A stretch of 64,000 bases of DNA, from NCBI RefSeq assembly GCF_003116585.1, contig NZ_QEHM01000009.1, positions 1 to 64,000 on the forward strand, in the 5' to 3' direction. This document shows, piece after piece, positions 42,889 through 53,100 of this stretch. The stretch's first letter is position 1, and each line of letters begins with the position of its first letter. The DNA is from Albibacillus kandeliae. GTDB taxonomy: Bacteria > Pseudomonadota > Alphaproteobacteria > Rhodobacterales > Rhodobacteraceae. Under the pieces are notes generated by a model, which made no database searches, had not been told where the DNA came from, and worked only from the letters and a program-made list of their open reading frames with translations. The translations under genes and the position numbers were made by a program.

Positions 42889-44303
42889 TGGAACGGATCG
42901 AAACGGACATCCTCGTGATCGGCGCCGGGTCGGGCGGCCTGTCAGTGGCCGCAGGGGCCAGCCAGATGGGCGCACGGGTCGTCCTGCTGGAGGGGCACCG
43001 GATGGGCGGAGATTGCCTGAACTACGGCTGCGTACCCTCCAAGGCGCTGCTCGCAGCGGCAAAGCAGGCTCACGCGCAGGCCAATGGCCGGGCCTTTGGC
43101 ATCGCGGATCATGCGCCGCAGGTCGATTATGCCGCCGTGATGGAGCACGTCGCCGGGGTCATCGCCGAGATCGCCCCGGTCGACAGCCAAGAGCGGTTCG
43201 AGGGATTCGGCGTCCGCGTCATCCGCGAATACGGGCAGTTCCTGTCGCCCCGGGAGGTTCAGGCCGGGAATCACGTGATCCGCGCCCGTCGTATTGTCAT
43301 CGCGACAGGCTCGCGCCCCTTCGTGCCGCCGATTCCCGGGCTCGACACCGCGCCCTATCTGACCAACGAAACCCTCTTCGACCTGCGCGAGCGCCCCGAG
43401 CATCTGATCATCATCGGCGGCGGTCCCATCGGGATCGAGATGGCGCAGGCGCACCGGCGGCTCGGATCGCGCGTCACCGTCATCGAGGGCGAGCGCGCGC
43501 TGAACAAGGAGGACCCGGATCTGCGACAGATCGTGCTCGACAGCCTCGCCGAGGAGGGCGTCGAGATCGTCGAGGGCTGCAAGGTGGCGGAGGTCCGCTC
43601 ATCCGACGGCATCGAGATCGTGGCCGAGGATGGCCGGGCCTTCGCCGGGTCGCACCTGCTGGTGGCGACGGGGCGGCGCACCACTGTCGACCGGCTGAAC
43701 CTCGAGGCCGCCGGTGTCGAGCTGTCGGGCCGGGAGATCCGCGTGGATGCCGGGCTGCGCACGTCCAACCGCCGGGTCTATGCCATCGGCGACGCGGCGG
43801 GCGGTGCGCAGTTTACCCATCTCGCGGGGTATCATGCCGGCGTGATCATCCGCTCCATCCTCTTCGGTCTGCCCTCGAAGGCGGGCATGGCTCATATTCC
43901 GCGCGTGACCTACACCGATCCCGAACTGGCGCAGGTCGGGCTGACCGAGGCGGAAGCGCGCGACCTTTACGGCGACAGGCTCGAGGTGGCGCGCTTTGAC
44001 CTTGCACACAACGACCGGGCGGTGGCCGAACGGCGCGGCAAGGGTCTGGCCAAGGTCATGGTGGTGCGCGGACGCCCCGTGGGCGCCTCGATCGCCGGGC
44101 ACCAGGCGGGCGACCAGATCGCGCTCTGGGCGCTGGCGGTCTCCGGCGGGTTGAAAATGGGCCAGGTGGCGGGAATGGTCGCACCCTATCCGACATTTGC
44201 TGAGGTTAACAAACGGGTTGCGGGGGCCTATTTCTCTCCGAAGCTGTTTGATAGTCAGGCAGTGAAACGTGTGGTCCGGGCGGTCCAGAGGTGGATCCCC
44301 TGA
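42888..44303 (+). CDS. Mercuric-reductase-like FAD/NAD(P) disulfide oxidoreductase
   Basis: A 471-residue class I pyridine-nucleotide disulfide oxidoreductase. FAD site: DILVIGAGSGGLSVAAGASQ. Redox disulfide: GGDCLNYGCVPSKALL (Cys-x4-Cys). NAD(P) site: IIIGGGPIGIEMAQAHRRLG. Second FAD motif: RVYAIGDAAGG. The C-terminal dimerisation domain follows from TYTDPELAQVGLTEAEA. No N-terminal metal-binding domain and no C-terminal Cys pair are seen, so real mercury reduction is unlikely. The substrate is unknown. Confidence 0.88.
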   Translation: MERIETDILVIGAGSGGLSVAAGASQMGARVVLLEGHRMGGDCLNYGCVPSKALLAAAKQAHAQANGRAFGIADHAPQVDYAAVMEHVAGVIAEIAPVDSQERFEGFGVRVIREYGQFLSPREVQAGNHVIRARRIVIATGSRPFVPPIPGLDTAPYLTNETLFDLRERPEHLIIIGGGPIGIEMAQAHRRLGSRVTVIEGERALNKEDPDLRQIVLDSLAEEGVEIVEGCKVAEVRSSDGIEIVAEDGRAFAGSHLLVATGRRTTVDRLNLEAAGVELSGREIRVDAGLRTSNRRVYAIGDAAGGAQFTHLAGYHAGVIIRSILFGLPSKAGMAHIPRVTYTDPELAQVGLTEAEARDLYGDRLEVARFDLAHNDRAVAERRGKGLAKVMVVRGRPVGASIAGHQAGDQIALWALAVSGGLKMGQVAGMVAPYPTFAEVNKRVAGAYFSPKLFDSQAVKRVVRAVQRWIP

Positions 44304-44320
44304 CCTGGGAAAGGGCGCGC

Positions 44321-45706
44321 ATGCTCAACACGCTGTCGGGACGGTTCCTGATCCTGACCACGGTCTTCGTCTTGTTGGCCGAGGTCCTTATCTTCGTGCC
44401 GTCCGTCGCAACCTTCCGTCAGGACTATCTGCACGACCGGCTGGAGCGCGCGCAGATCGCCTCGCTGGCACTGCTGGCGGACGACATGCTGGACATGGAT
44501 CTGGAGAAGGAGCTGCTGGAGAACGCCGAGGTGTTCAACGTGGTCCTGCGCCGTGACGAGGTGCGGCAGCTGATGCTCTCCTCGCCGATCCCGCACCCGA
44601 TCGCCAAGACCTTCGACCTGCGCGATCCCGGTGCCCTCGTGCTGATCCGCGATGCCCTTGTCCTGCTGATGGAGCCCAAGAACGAGATCATCCGGGTGAT
44701 CGGTGCGCCGGTGCGGGACGCCGGCCTGCTGATCGAGATCACGATGGAGACCAAGAACCTGCGCAACGCGATGCTCGACTACGGGCTGCGGGTGCTGGTC
44801 ATGTCGGCGGTGATGTCGGTGCTGACCGCCATTCTCCTGTTCCTCGCGGTCCGCGCCATCCTCGTGAAACCGATCAAGGGCGTGGTGCGCAACATGCAGC
44901 GCTATGCCGCCGCGCCGGAAGACGCGCATGGAATCATCACGCCCAAAGCTGGCGTGCGCGAGCTGCGCGAGGCCGAGGAGGCGCTGCACAGCCTGCAGAC
45001 CGACCTGACGCAGGCGCTGCGGCAGAAGGAACGCATGGCCCAGCTGGGCGGCGCGGTGGCACGGGTCAGCCACGATCTGCGCAACATCCTCGCTTCGGCA
45101 CAGCTGTTCACCGACCGCATCGAGGCCAGCGAGGACCCGCTGGTGCGACGGCTCGCGCCCAAGCTGGTGAACTCGATCACCCGCGCCGTATCACTCTGCG
45201 AGAGCACGCTGGCCTTCGGGCGCGCCGAGGAACCGGCCCCCGTGCTGACCCGGATGCGCCTGTGTGCCGTGGTACAGGACGTGATCGACAGCGAAGGCCC
45301 GACCTTCGAGGGCGGTCAGGTGGCCCTGTCGTCCGACGTGGGGGCCGACATGGTGGTGCTGGCGGACCCTGACCAGATCTTCCGCGTGATTCTCAACCTC
45401 GTCCGTAATGCGCATCAGGCGATTCTGGGCACGGGGCAGGAGGGGACGATCACCATCGGATCGTCGGAGGACGACGAGGCATGGCGAATCACGGTGGCCG
45501 ACACCGGGCCCGGTCTGCCCCCCAAGGCGCGGGAACACCTGTTCAAACCGTTTCAGGGTGGCGCACGCAAGGGCGGCACGGGTCTGGGCCTTGCCATCGC
45601 GTCGGAACTGGTGCGCGGACACGGTGGTGCGCTGTGCCTGAAACAGACCGGCAGCACCGGGACGGTCTTTGAAATTCGCCTTCCCAAGGGTGAAGGTGAC
45701 ATTTAG
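44321..45706 (+). CDS. Membrane sensor histidine kinase
   Basis: A 461-residue kinase. TM1 (LSGRFLILTTVFVLLAEVLI) and TM2 (VLVMSAVMSVLTAILLFLAV) enclose a periplasmic domain of about 130 residues. A HAMP-like linker follows (ILVKPIKGVVRNMQRYAA). The H box is RVSHDLRNILASAQLF, N box NLVRNAHQAI, G1 DTGPGLPP and G2 GGTGLGLAIASELVRGHGG. The frame also permits GTG 44291 inside the preceding gene; ATG 44321 is preferred because TM1 follows directly. No response regulator lies next to it. Confidence 0.87.
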   Translation: MLNTLSGRFLILTTVFVLLAEVLIFVPSVATFRQDYLHDRLERAQIASLALLADDMLDMDLEKELLENAEVFNVVLRRDEVRQLMLSSPIPHPIAKTFDLRDPGALVLIRDALVLLMEPKNEIIRVIGAPVRDAGLLIEITMETKNLRNAMLDYGLRVLVMSAVMSVLTAILLFLAVRAILVKPIKGVVRNMQRYAAAPEDAHGIITPKAGVRELREAEEALHSLQTDLTQALRQKERMAQLGGAVARVSHDLRNILASAQLFTDRIEASEDPLVRRLAPKLVNSITRAVSLCESTLAFGRAEEPAPVLTRMRLCAVVQDVIDSEGPTFEGGQVALSSDVGADMVVLADPDQIFRVILNLVRNAHQAILGTGQEGTITIGSSEDDEAWRITVADTGPGLPPKAREHLFKPFQGGARKGGTGLGLAIASELVRGHGGALCLKQTGSTGTVFEIRLPKGEGDI

Positions 45707-45760
45707 TTCAAAATTCGGGTTGCAAACCCCCGGGGCCTTGGCTACATGCAGGGCCTCAGT

Positions 45761-45837
45761 GGTCCGATAGCTCAGCTGGATAGAGTACTTGACTACGAAT
45801 CAAGGGGTCGGGGGTTCGAATCCTCCTCGGACCGCCA
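45761..45837 (+). tRNA. tRNA-Arg (anticodon ACG)
   Basis: The 77-base sequence folds as a full cloverleaf. The acceptor pairs GGTCCGA with TCGGACC and the CCA end is encoded. The D arm contains AGCTCAGCTGGATAGAGT. The anticodon stem CTTGA/TCAAG has loop CTACGAA, so the anticodon is ACG (read as ICG for CGU/CGC/CGA). The T arm contains GGGTTCGAATCC. A strong terminator follows four bases later. Confidence 0.96.
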
Positions 45838-45840
45838 CTG

Positions 45841-45883
45841 AAAACAAAGGCTTAGGCGATACCGCCTGAGCCTTTTGTTTTTT
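45841..45883. terminator. Terminator after tRNA-Arg
   Basis: A 13-bp or longer stem from AAAGGCTTAGGCG to CGCCTGAGCCTTT with loop ATAC (one T-G pair, one bulged T) is followed by TGTTTTTT. It can act on both strands. Confidence 0.85.
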
Positions 45884-46121
45884 CGGGCCCGGGCTGTCGG
45901 GCACCGGTTTTTCCTCTTTCACAGACATCCGCAGAACGCCTGAAAAGGCTGCCTTTCCCCTGCTTTAAGCGTCTTCGCAGGCCATTCACCCTTTCTTAAG
46001 ACCTGCGCGGCACCCTGCCTCGGCATCGGCAAATCACGGAACGGGCCGGTGTTCCGGGTCCGGTGCGGCGCATCGTTCCCCCACCGACTCACCCCGCGAG
46101 AGGCAGCCGGACGGCGATGAC

Positions 46122-46793
46122 ATGATTCGATGCTGCGTGACGATTGCGGCGCTGGCCGTCTTCGCTGCCGTGACGCAGAGGGCGGAGGCCGGGGCCTGGC
46201 CACGGGAGACGGGACAGTCCTTTGCCTCGGTCTCGGTCGAATCGCCGCTCTACGGGTTCGGAGGCGGCCGCTACGCGTCGCTCTACTACGAATACGGCCT
46301 CACGGAACGCGCGACGCTCGGGCTGGACATGGGGCGCGACGACCAGACCGGGGAGGTCAGCGCGATCTTGTTCCTGCGGCAGCCCCTCGGGGCGACGGCG
46401 GGACGCAATCTCTGGGCCTTTGAACTGGGGGCCGGTGTGACGGGCAGCGGAGGGCTCGCCACGCTCACTCTGCGGCCCGGACTGTCATGGGGCAGGGGAT
46501 ATCAGGCCGCTTGGGCTTCAGGGTGGATGGGCGTCGAGAGCACCTATGCCATGCGCCTGGATGGCTCCACCCTCGGCAAGGTCGACGCCACTTTTGGGGT
46601 CAGCCACCGCAACGGGTCGCTCACAATGCTCAAGGTGCAGTACGAAAAGCCGTCGGGCCAGTCGGGGTCCATCGCCATCGCCCCCTCGGTGGCGCTGAAG
46701 CTGGGGCGACGCGGCTTCCTCGAGCTGGGGCTGCGGCATCGCCTGCAGGACAGGTCCACGCTGGCCAAGGTCGGTATCTGGATCGCCTTCTGA
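46122..46793 (+). CDS. Putative outer-membrane beta-barrel protein
   Basis: A 223-residue protein of unknown function. A signal peptide (IRCCVTIAALAVFAAVTQRA) is followed by alternating short strands rich in Gly and aromatic residues (for example SVSVESPLYGFGGGRYASLY). It ends in a terminal Phe after alternating hydrophobic residues (AKVGIWIAF), the signal recognised by the BAM complex. About ten strands can be counted roughly. It converges on the minus-strand transglutaminase gene with 12 bases between stops. It might be a stand-alone gene. Confidence 0.72.
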   Translation: MIRCCVTIAALAVFAAVTQRAEAGAWPRETGQSFASVSVESPLYGFGGGRYASLYYEYGLTERATLGLDMGRDDQTGEVSAILFLRQPLGATAGRNLWAFELGAGVTGSGGLATLTLRPGLSWGRGYQAAWASGWMGVESTYAMRLDGSTLGKVDATFGVSHRNGSLTMLKVQYEKPSGQSGSIAIAPSVALKLGRRGFLELGLRHRLQDRSTLAKVGIWIAF

Positions 46794-46805
46794 CGCTTTT
46801 CGCGC

Positions 46806-47681
46806 TCAGACCACGGGCGCGACGTCGACCTGGTGGGTGGTGGCATGGCCGCCCATCGCCCGGTGCGATCCCTTCACCGGGGCCACGTCCGCGTAGTCGC
46901 GCCCAAGGGCCACGACGATGTGGTCAGCGCCCACCATCATGTCGTTCGTCGGGTCGATCTGGACCCATCCGGTCTCGCCGCCGCACCATGCGCGCACCCA
47001 GGCGTGCATGGCATCGGCCCCCTCCAGCCGTTCCTGACCCTCGGGCGGGTAGGTCCGCAGGAACCCGCTGACATAGCCCGCGGGGATGCCGAGGGCGCGC
47101 AGGGCGGTGATCATGATGTGGGTGAAATCCTGACACACGCCGCGCCGGTTGCGGAAGGCCTCGATGGCCGTGGTGCCGACCTCGGTCGAGTCCGGGTCGA
47201 AGGTCATGTCGCGATGGAGCGCGGAGGCGAGGGCGCGCACCACCGCGAGGGTGGACATGCCCGGCTCGCACTGGCTGCGCGCGTAATCCACGATCTCGGG
47301 TTCGTGGCGGATCCGTTCGCTGGTGCCGAGGAAGTGGTGAGGCGATTCAGGTGCGATGCTGCGGATCGCTGCCAGCGTCTCGGGCAGGGCGGCGTGCGCG
47401 CAGCTCAGGTCCAGAGACACGTCGAGCGGGGTGCGCCGCACCCGGCCGGCAAAGCGGAAGGTGACCTCCGAGAGAGCCTGGTCATGGGCCAGTTCGGTCA
47501 TCGGGTTGCCGAAGAAATCGCTCCGGTCGCGGCGAAAGTCCGGCTGCGGGTCGGTGCCGACAAAGCCCGAGATCAGCTTCTGTTCGGGCAGGGTCAGCGG
47601 CAGCATCCGCAGCATGACCCGGTTGCTCGCGGCGGGGGTCTCGTAGGTGTAGGTAATCTTCAGCGTGATGTCGTAGAGCAT
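46806..47681 (-). CDS. Transglutaminase-like protein
   Basis: A 291-residue bacterial transglutaminase-like protein. It has the N-terminal Bact_transglu_N beta domain (YDITLKITYTYETPAASNRV) and the papain-like core. The catalytic Cys is in RNRRGVCQDFTHIMITALRA, the His in DAMHAWVRAW and the Asp in VQIDPTNDMM. All three are present, so peptidase or amide-transfer activity is possible. It is the last gene of the three-gene amidoligase cluster, four bases after the ATP-grasp gene. Confidence 0.9.
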   Translation of the reverse strand: MLYDITLKITYTYETPAASNRVMLRMLPLTLPEQKLISGFVGTDPQPDFRRDRSDFFGNPMTELAHDQALSEVTFRFAGRVRRTPLDVSLDLSCAHAALPETLAAIRSIAPESPHHFLGTSERIRHEPEIVDYARSQCEPGMSTLAVVRALASALHRDMTFDPDSTEVGTTAIEAFRNRRGVCQDFTHIMITALRALGIPAGYVSGFLRTYPPEGQERLEGADAMHAWVRAWCGGETGWVQIDPTNDMMVGADHIVVALGRDYADVAPVKGSHRAMGGHATTHQVDVAPVV

Positions 47682-47685
47682 CGTC

Positions 47686-50076
47686 CTACTCCAGGTACAT
47701 CGCGCCGAGCGCGTCCGAGATCAGCTTGATCTCGGCGCCCACCTCGGCCAGCCGCTCGGTGGTCAGTTCCTCGGGCGTGGCGGTGGCGAGCCGGGTTCGC
47801 AGACGCAGGACCCGCCGGGCAAAGTCGCTCATCCCCGGCTGGTTGTCGGGGCGGGGCAGCGCCTCGCCCTCCTCCTGCAAGATGTTGATCTGGTAGAGGA
47901 TCGACCGGGGGTTCTCGCTGTCGAGCGCCAGCAGGTCGATCACCGTGTTCCGGTTGGTTTCGACAGCATAGCGGCGGCGGTGGGTCATCACGCTGTCGCC
48001 CACCTCGACCGCGACGTCGAAACTGCCCGCGGGCGCCTCGAGATCGGCGAAGGCCCCCAACATCTCGGCGATCTGGCCCGCGCGCTCCTGCGCACGGCCG
48101 ATGGTCAGAAAGCGCCAGCCGGTCGAGCGGTACATGTTCTCGTGCACGAGACCCGAGAAGCCGGCCAGCTTGCGCAGCAGCAGCCCCATCACGCGGGCGG
48201 TGTCGTCGCCGGGCTCGGCAGCGGCCATCTCGCGCGCGGTCGCGGCGAGGTCGTCCAGCGCGTGCCAGCCATCGGTCGAGAACATGTCGCGGATCTTGCC
48301 GGCGCAGCCGCGCGCAAGGTCGAAAAGATCGAGCAGACCGGCGGGCACCGGTTCGGCAAGGTCCACGCCGTAACGGCTGACGAAGCTGCCGATATGGGCG
48401 ACCAGCGGCATCTCGGGGTCACCGGCCTCGTAGAGCCGCAGGTGATAGGCCCGCAACTGCCGAACCAGCCCTTCGGCCCGTTCGATGTAGCGCCCGAGCC
48501 AGTAGAGGTTATCGGCGGCGCGGCTTGGCAGGGCGCCGGGCATGCGCCGGGAATAGGGGCCCCCGGCCTGCGCGGCGAGGCTGTCCTTGGCGACCGGCCG
48601 GTCGCTGGTGACCCAGACGTCGGCGACCGATCCGCCGCTCTGCATGGCAAGTGCGGTGGGGTCCTCGGTGCGCCCGATCCGGGCGTATCCGCCGGGCATC
48701 ACCGTCCAGCCCTGCGGGGTCCGCGCGGCAAAGACGCGCACCACCATCGGCCGAGGCACAAGTTGTCCGTCGATCATCGCCGGGGTGGTCGAGAGGGTAA
48801 CGGCCTCCTGTCCCACCAGCTTGGCGCCATCCCTGGCGAGCCAGTCGTCGACCGGCTGCTGCGCCGCGCCGCGGAAGGTGCCGCCCAGCACCGTGGCTCC
48901 ATCGACCTCGAAGGGCAGGCTGGTCGACAGCGCCGGGCCGATCATCATGCGCTGAAGGTTCTCGCGCACGTATCTCAGTTCCTGTTCCTGCCCGCACCAC
49001 CACGTCGCGATGTTCGGCATCTTCAGCGCCTCGCCGGTCAGCGCCTCGGAGATACGCGGCAGGAACGCCATCAGCGCCCGCGCCTCCAATACGCCCGACC
49101 CGATGCAGTTGAGCATCGTCATCGCGCCCGAGCGCAGCGCCGAGACCATGCCCGGCGTCCCGATGGCCGAGGTCTCGTCCAGCTCCAGCGGATCGGCGAA
49201 GCGCGAGTCGAGGCGCCGCCAGAGAACGCTCACCGGATCGGTGCCATTCACCGTACGCACGCTCAGCCTGCCGTCGTCGACCCGCAGATCCTCGGCTTCC
49301 AGCAGCATGAAGCCAAGGTAGCGCGCGATGTAGGCATGTTCGAAATAGGTGTCGGTATGCTGGCCGGGCGTGAGGATGGCGACCCGGCCATCGTCCTCGC
49401 GCAGGCCGTTCACCGCGTCGCGGAAGGTGCGGAAGAACCCGGCCAGCCGTTCGACGTTGGCGCCCGGGAAATGGTCGAAGAAGACCTTGCTGGTCGCCAT
49501 CCGGGTCTCGACCGCAAAGCCCGCGCCGGAGGGGGCCTGCGTCCGGTCGCCGAGGACGAACCAGCTGCCGTCGGGCGACCGGCCGAGCTCGAAGGCGAGG
49601 AAGTGCAGGAAGTGCCCCGACCGCGGCTGGATACCGACGATGGGGCGCAGCCATTCGGGGTTGCGGGCCACCAGCTCCGGCGGCAGCAGCCCGTCCGATA
49701 CCAGCTTGCCCGGGCCGTAGAGGTCGGCCATCACCCGCTCCAGCAGTTCGGCGCGCTGAACGATCCCCTCCGACAGGCGGGCCCATTCCCCGGCGCCGAT
49801 GACCACCGGAATGTGGCTCAGTGGCCAGTCACGCTCGGTCGAGCCGGTCGTCGTGTACTGCCGGAAGAACACCCCGGCGTCGCGCAGGTACTGGTCCCCC
49901 CGGGCAAAGCGCTGGGCGAGATCCTCGCGCGTTCGACCCGAGAGGAAGTCGATGAACGGCTGCCACGCCTCGCGCAGGGTGCCATCGCCGCGCATCATCT
50001 CGTCGGACATGCCCTCGCGCGGATGGTAGCCATCCAGCAGGTCGCTCAGGGTCTGTGCCGCTTGCGCTTCGGTCAT
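47686..50076 (-). CDS. Circularly permuted ATP-grasp/alpha-E fusion protein
   Basis: A 796-residue fusion. The first ~480 residues are a circularly permuted ATP-grasp domain (DUF404/DUF407 type), with WLRPIVGIQPRSGHFLHFLA and the ATP-binding block DGRVAILTPGQHTDTYFEHA, then MPNIATWWCGQEQELRYVR. The last ~310 residues are an alpha-E helical domain (DUF403) starting about MPGALPSRAADNLYWLGRYI and carrying the conserved Glu after IER. ATP-grasp enzymes form amide bonds via acyl phosphates. In many bacteria the two parts are separate genes. It lies between two transglutaminase genes. Confidence 0.9.
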   Translation of the reverse strand: MTEAQAAQTLSDLLDGYHPREGMSDEMMRGDGTLREAWQPFIDFLSGRTREDLAQRFARGDQYLRDAGVFFRQYTTTGSTERDWPLSHIPVVIGAGEWARLSEGIVQRAELLERVMADLYGPGKLVSDGLLPPELVARNPEWLRPIVGIQPRSGHFLHFLAFELGRSPDGSWFVLGDRTQAPSGAGFAVETRMATSKVFFDHFPGANVERLAGFFRTFRDAVNGLREDDGRVAILTPGQHTDTYFEHAYIARYLGFMLLEAEDLRVDDGRLSVRTVNGTDPVSVLWRRLDSRFADPLELDETSAIGTPGMVSALRSGAMTMLNCIGSGVLEARALMAFLPRISEALTGEALKMPNIATWWCGQEQELRYVRENLQRMMIGPALSTSLPFEVDGATVLGGTFRGAAQQPVDDWLARDGAKLVGQEAVTLSTTPAMIDGQLVPRPMVVRVFAARTPQGWTVMPGGYARIGRTEDPTALAMQSGGSVADVWVTSDRPVAKDSLAAQAGGPYSRRMPGALPSRAADNLYWLGRYIERAEGLVRQLRAYHLRLYEAGDPEMPLVAHIGSFVSRYGVDLAEPVPAGLLDLFDLARGCAGKIRDMFSTDGWHALDDLAATAREMAAAEPGDDTARVMGLLLRKLAGFSGLVHENMYRSTGWRFLTIGRAQERAGQIAEMLGAFADLEAPAGSFDVAVEVGDSVMTHRRRYAVETNRNTVIDLLALDSENPRSILYQINILQEEGEALPRPDNQPGMSDFARRVLRLRTRLATATPEELTTERLAEVGAEIKLISDALGAMYLE

Positions 50077-50106
50077 CTCGGATCCGGGGTCAGGGGTTGG
50101 CAGTGT

Positions 50107-53100
50107 TTACAATCCGCTTCGTCGCAGGTCGAGGGTCATCGGGAAATCGGGGTGCGGCTGCTCCGGTTGCGGCCAGTAGCTGCCGGGCGTGTGCCCGAGT
50201 TTCTCGAACCGCGCGAGGCGGCGGGCCTCGGCCTCGTTGCCGTTGACCGGGAAGGTCTCGTAGTTGCGTCCGCCCGGGTGGGCGACGTGATAGGTGCAGC
50301 CCCCGAGCGCGTGACCGGTCCAGGTATCAAAGATGTCGAAGGTCAGCGGTGCGTTGACCGGCAGAACGGGGTGCATCGACTCGGCCGGCTGCCATGCCTT
50401 GAAGCGCACGCCGCCGACCTGCACACCGCTGGTGCCGGTCTGGGTCATCGGCACCTGCCGCTGGTTACACGTCACGATGTAGCGCGAGGGGTCGGTCGCG
50501 GTCAGCTGCACCTGCATCCGCTCCACCGAGCTGTCGGTGTAGCGCACGGTTCCGCCGATGGCGCCACGCTCGCCCAGCACGTGCCAGGGCTCCAGTGCCT
50601 GCCGCAGTTCAAGGTGGACGCCCTCGTATTCGACCTCGCCGCAGAAGGGGAAGCGGAACTCCTTCTGCGCCTCGTACCATTCGGGGCGGAAGGTGAAACC
50701 GTGTTCGCCCAGATCACGCAGGACATCGAGGAAATCGGCCCAGACGAAATGCGGCAGCATGAAACGGTCGTGCAGCGTGGTGCCCCAGCGCACCGGCTTG
50801 CCCTTGACCGGACTCTTCCAGAACCGGGCGAGCAGGGCGCGGATCAGCACCTGCTGGGCAAGGCTCATCTTGGCGTCGGGCGGCATCTCGAAGCCGCGGA
50901 ACTCGACCAGCCCGAGGCGCCCGGTGGGACCGTCGGGCGAGAACATTTTGTCGATGCAGATCTCGGCGCGGTGGGTGTTGCCGGTGACGTCGATCAGGAT
51001 GTTGCGCAGCAGCCGGTCGGTGAGCCAGGGCGGCGGCGGGGTGCCTTCGTCGGGCGAGGGGATCTGCGCCAGTGCGATTTCCAGCTCGTAGAGGCTGTCG
51101 TGACGGGCCTCGTCGATGCGGGGGGCCTGACTGGTCGGGCCGATGAAAAGACCCGAGAACATGTAGCTGAGCGAGGGGTGCCGCAGCCAGTGCAGGATCA
51201 GCGAGCGCATCATGTCCGGGCGTCGCAGGAAGGGCGAGTCGTTCGGGGTCTCGCCGCCCACCACCACGTGGTTGCCGCCGCCGGTGCCGGTGTGCTTGCC
51301 GTCGATCATGAACTTGTCGGCCCCGAGGCGGCACTGCCGCGCCTCCTCGTAGACGCCGTTGGTGATCGCCTTGCAGTCGTCCCAGCTGTGCGCCGGATGC
51401 ACGTTCACCTCGATCACGCCCGGATCGGGTGCCACGCGGATCACGTTGAGGCGTGGATCGCCGGGCGGGGTGTAGCCCTCGATGTGGACGGGCAGGCCCA
51501 GTTCCTCGGCGGTCGACTCGGCAATTGCCAGCAGTTCGAGGTAGTCTTCCAGCGCCTCGACCGGCGGCATGAAGATGCAGAGCCGCCCGTCGCGGGGTTC
51601 GATGGCGATTGCGGTACGCACCGCGCCGCCCGCTGGGTCGACGCCCTGTTCCATGATGCGCTGGCGCGGCCCGGTATCCTGTGCGCCCGAGACCGGCTGT
51701 TCGCGGCCCGGGGTGACCTCGGGCAGGGTCGCGGCCTCTTCGTCAGCGATGCGGGCGAGTTCGTCCATCAGGACGCGGCGGCGTTCCTCCTGCCGGGCGT
51801 GGAAGTCGGGCAGCGACTCGCGCGGGACCGTGGGGTCGGCGGGATAGACATAGGGATAGGCCGAAGGGGCGACATAGGGCAGGGAGCCCAGCGGCAGGCG
51901 GAAGCCCACGGGGCTGTCGCCGGGGACGAGGTAGAGATGGCCGCGCCGGGTCTTCCATTTCTCCGATTTCCAGCGGGTGCCGGTGGCCTTGGCCTGCCAG
52001 CGCTGGATCGGCAGGACGAAGCCTGCGGGCGTATCGAGCCCCCGGTTGAAGACGCGGGCGATGCGGGCGCGCGTCTCGGGGTCCTTCAGCTTGGAATCCT
52101 CGGGCGTCACGTTGGTCGGCAGGTCGGCTTCCTTGAGGATCCACTCCATCGGATCCTCGTAGGTCGGGTGGACGAACTCGGCCCCGACGCCGAGGTTGTC
52201 GGCAAAGGCCGACATGAACTGGTCGGCCTGATCGGCATTCGCGCCCTTGGCACCTTCGCGGGCGATCAAGTCGGGGTTCTTCCAGACCGGCATCCCATCG
52301 CGACGCCAGTAGAGCGAAAAGGTCCAGCGCGGCAGGGTCTCGCCCGGGTACCACTTGCCCTGCCCGTAGTGCAGGAAGCCACCGGGCGCGAAACGGTCGC
52401 GCAGGCGGCGGATCAGCGTGTCGGCGAGCCCGCGCTTGGTCGGCCCGACCGCCCCGGTGTTCCATTCGGCGCTCTCGAAATCGTCGATGGAGACAAAGGT
52501 CGGCTCGCCGCCCATGGTCAGGCGCATGTCCTGTTCCTCAAGCGTCGCGTCGACCTTGTGGCCGAGGGCGTCGAGCGCGTCCCAGGCCTCGTCCGAGAAG
52601 GGCTTGGTGATGCGCGGATGCTCGGCGACGCGCTTGACCTCCATGTGGAAGTCGAAATCGACCTGCGGCGTGCCCTGCGAGGAGAAGCCGCCGGCGATGG
52701 GGGCGGCGTTGGAGTAATGCGGTGTGGCGGCCAGCGGGATGTGGCTCTCGCCGGTCAGCAGACCGGAGGTCGGGTCGAGCCCGATCCAGCCCGCGCCGGG
52801 CAGGTAGACCTCGCACCAGGCGTGCAGGTCGGTAAAGTCGTGGTCCGTGCCCGCCGGACCGTCGAGCGAGACGAGGTCCGGTTTCAGCTGGATCAGGTAG
52901 CCGGACACGAAGCGGGCGGCGAAACCGAGGTTGCGCAGGACCTGGACCAGCAGCCAGCTGGTGTCGCGGCACGAGCCCTTGCGGACGGTCAGGGTCTCTT
53001 CGGGGGTCTGCACGCCGGGTTCAAGACGGATCACATAGCCGATCTCGTTCGACAGGCGGCTGTTCAGCGCGACGAGGAAATCGACGGTTCCGGTCTCGGT

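Larger units (their letters stand above)
45707..46121. other. Spacer with tRNA-Arg and no protein gene
   Basis: This 415-base stretch holds tRNA-Arg (45761-45837) and its terminator (45841-45883). The remaining ~240 bases before the outer-membrane protein gene contain no convincing gene or promoter. No attachment-site duplication of the tRNA 3' end was seen in the window. Confidence 0.7.

Noticed and set aside
42888-44303. True mercuric reductase
   Set aside because: It lacks the N-terminal metal-binding domain and C-terminal Cys pair, and no other mer genes are nearby.
45761-45837. tRNA-Arg as an integration site
   Set aside because: No integrase gene and no repeat of the tRNA 3' end was found in the window.
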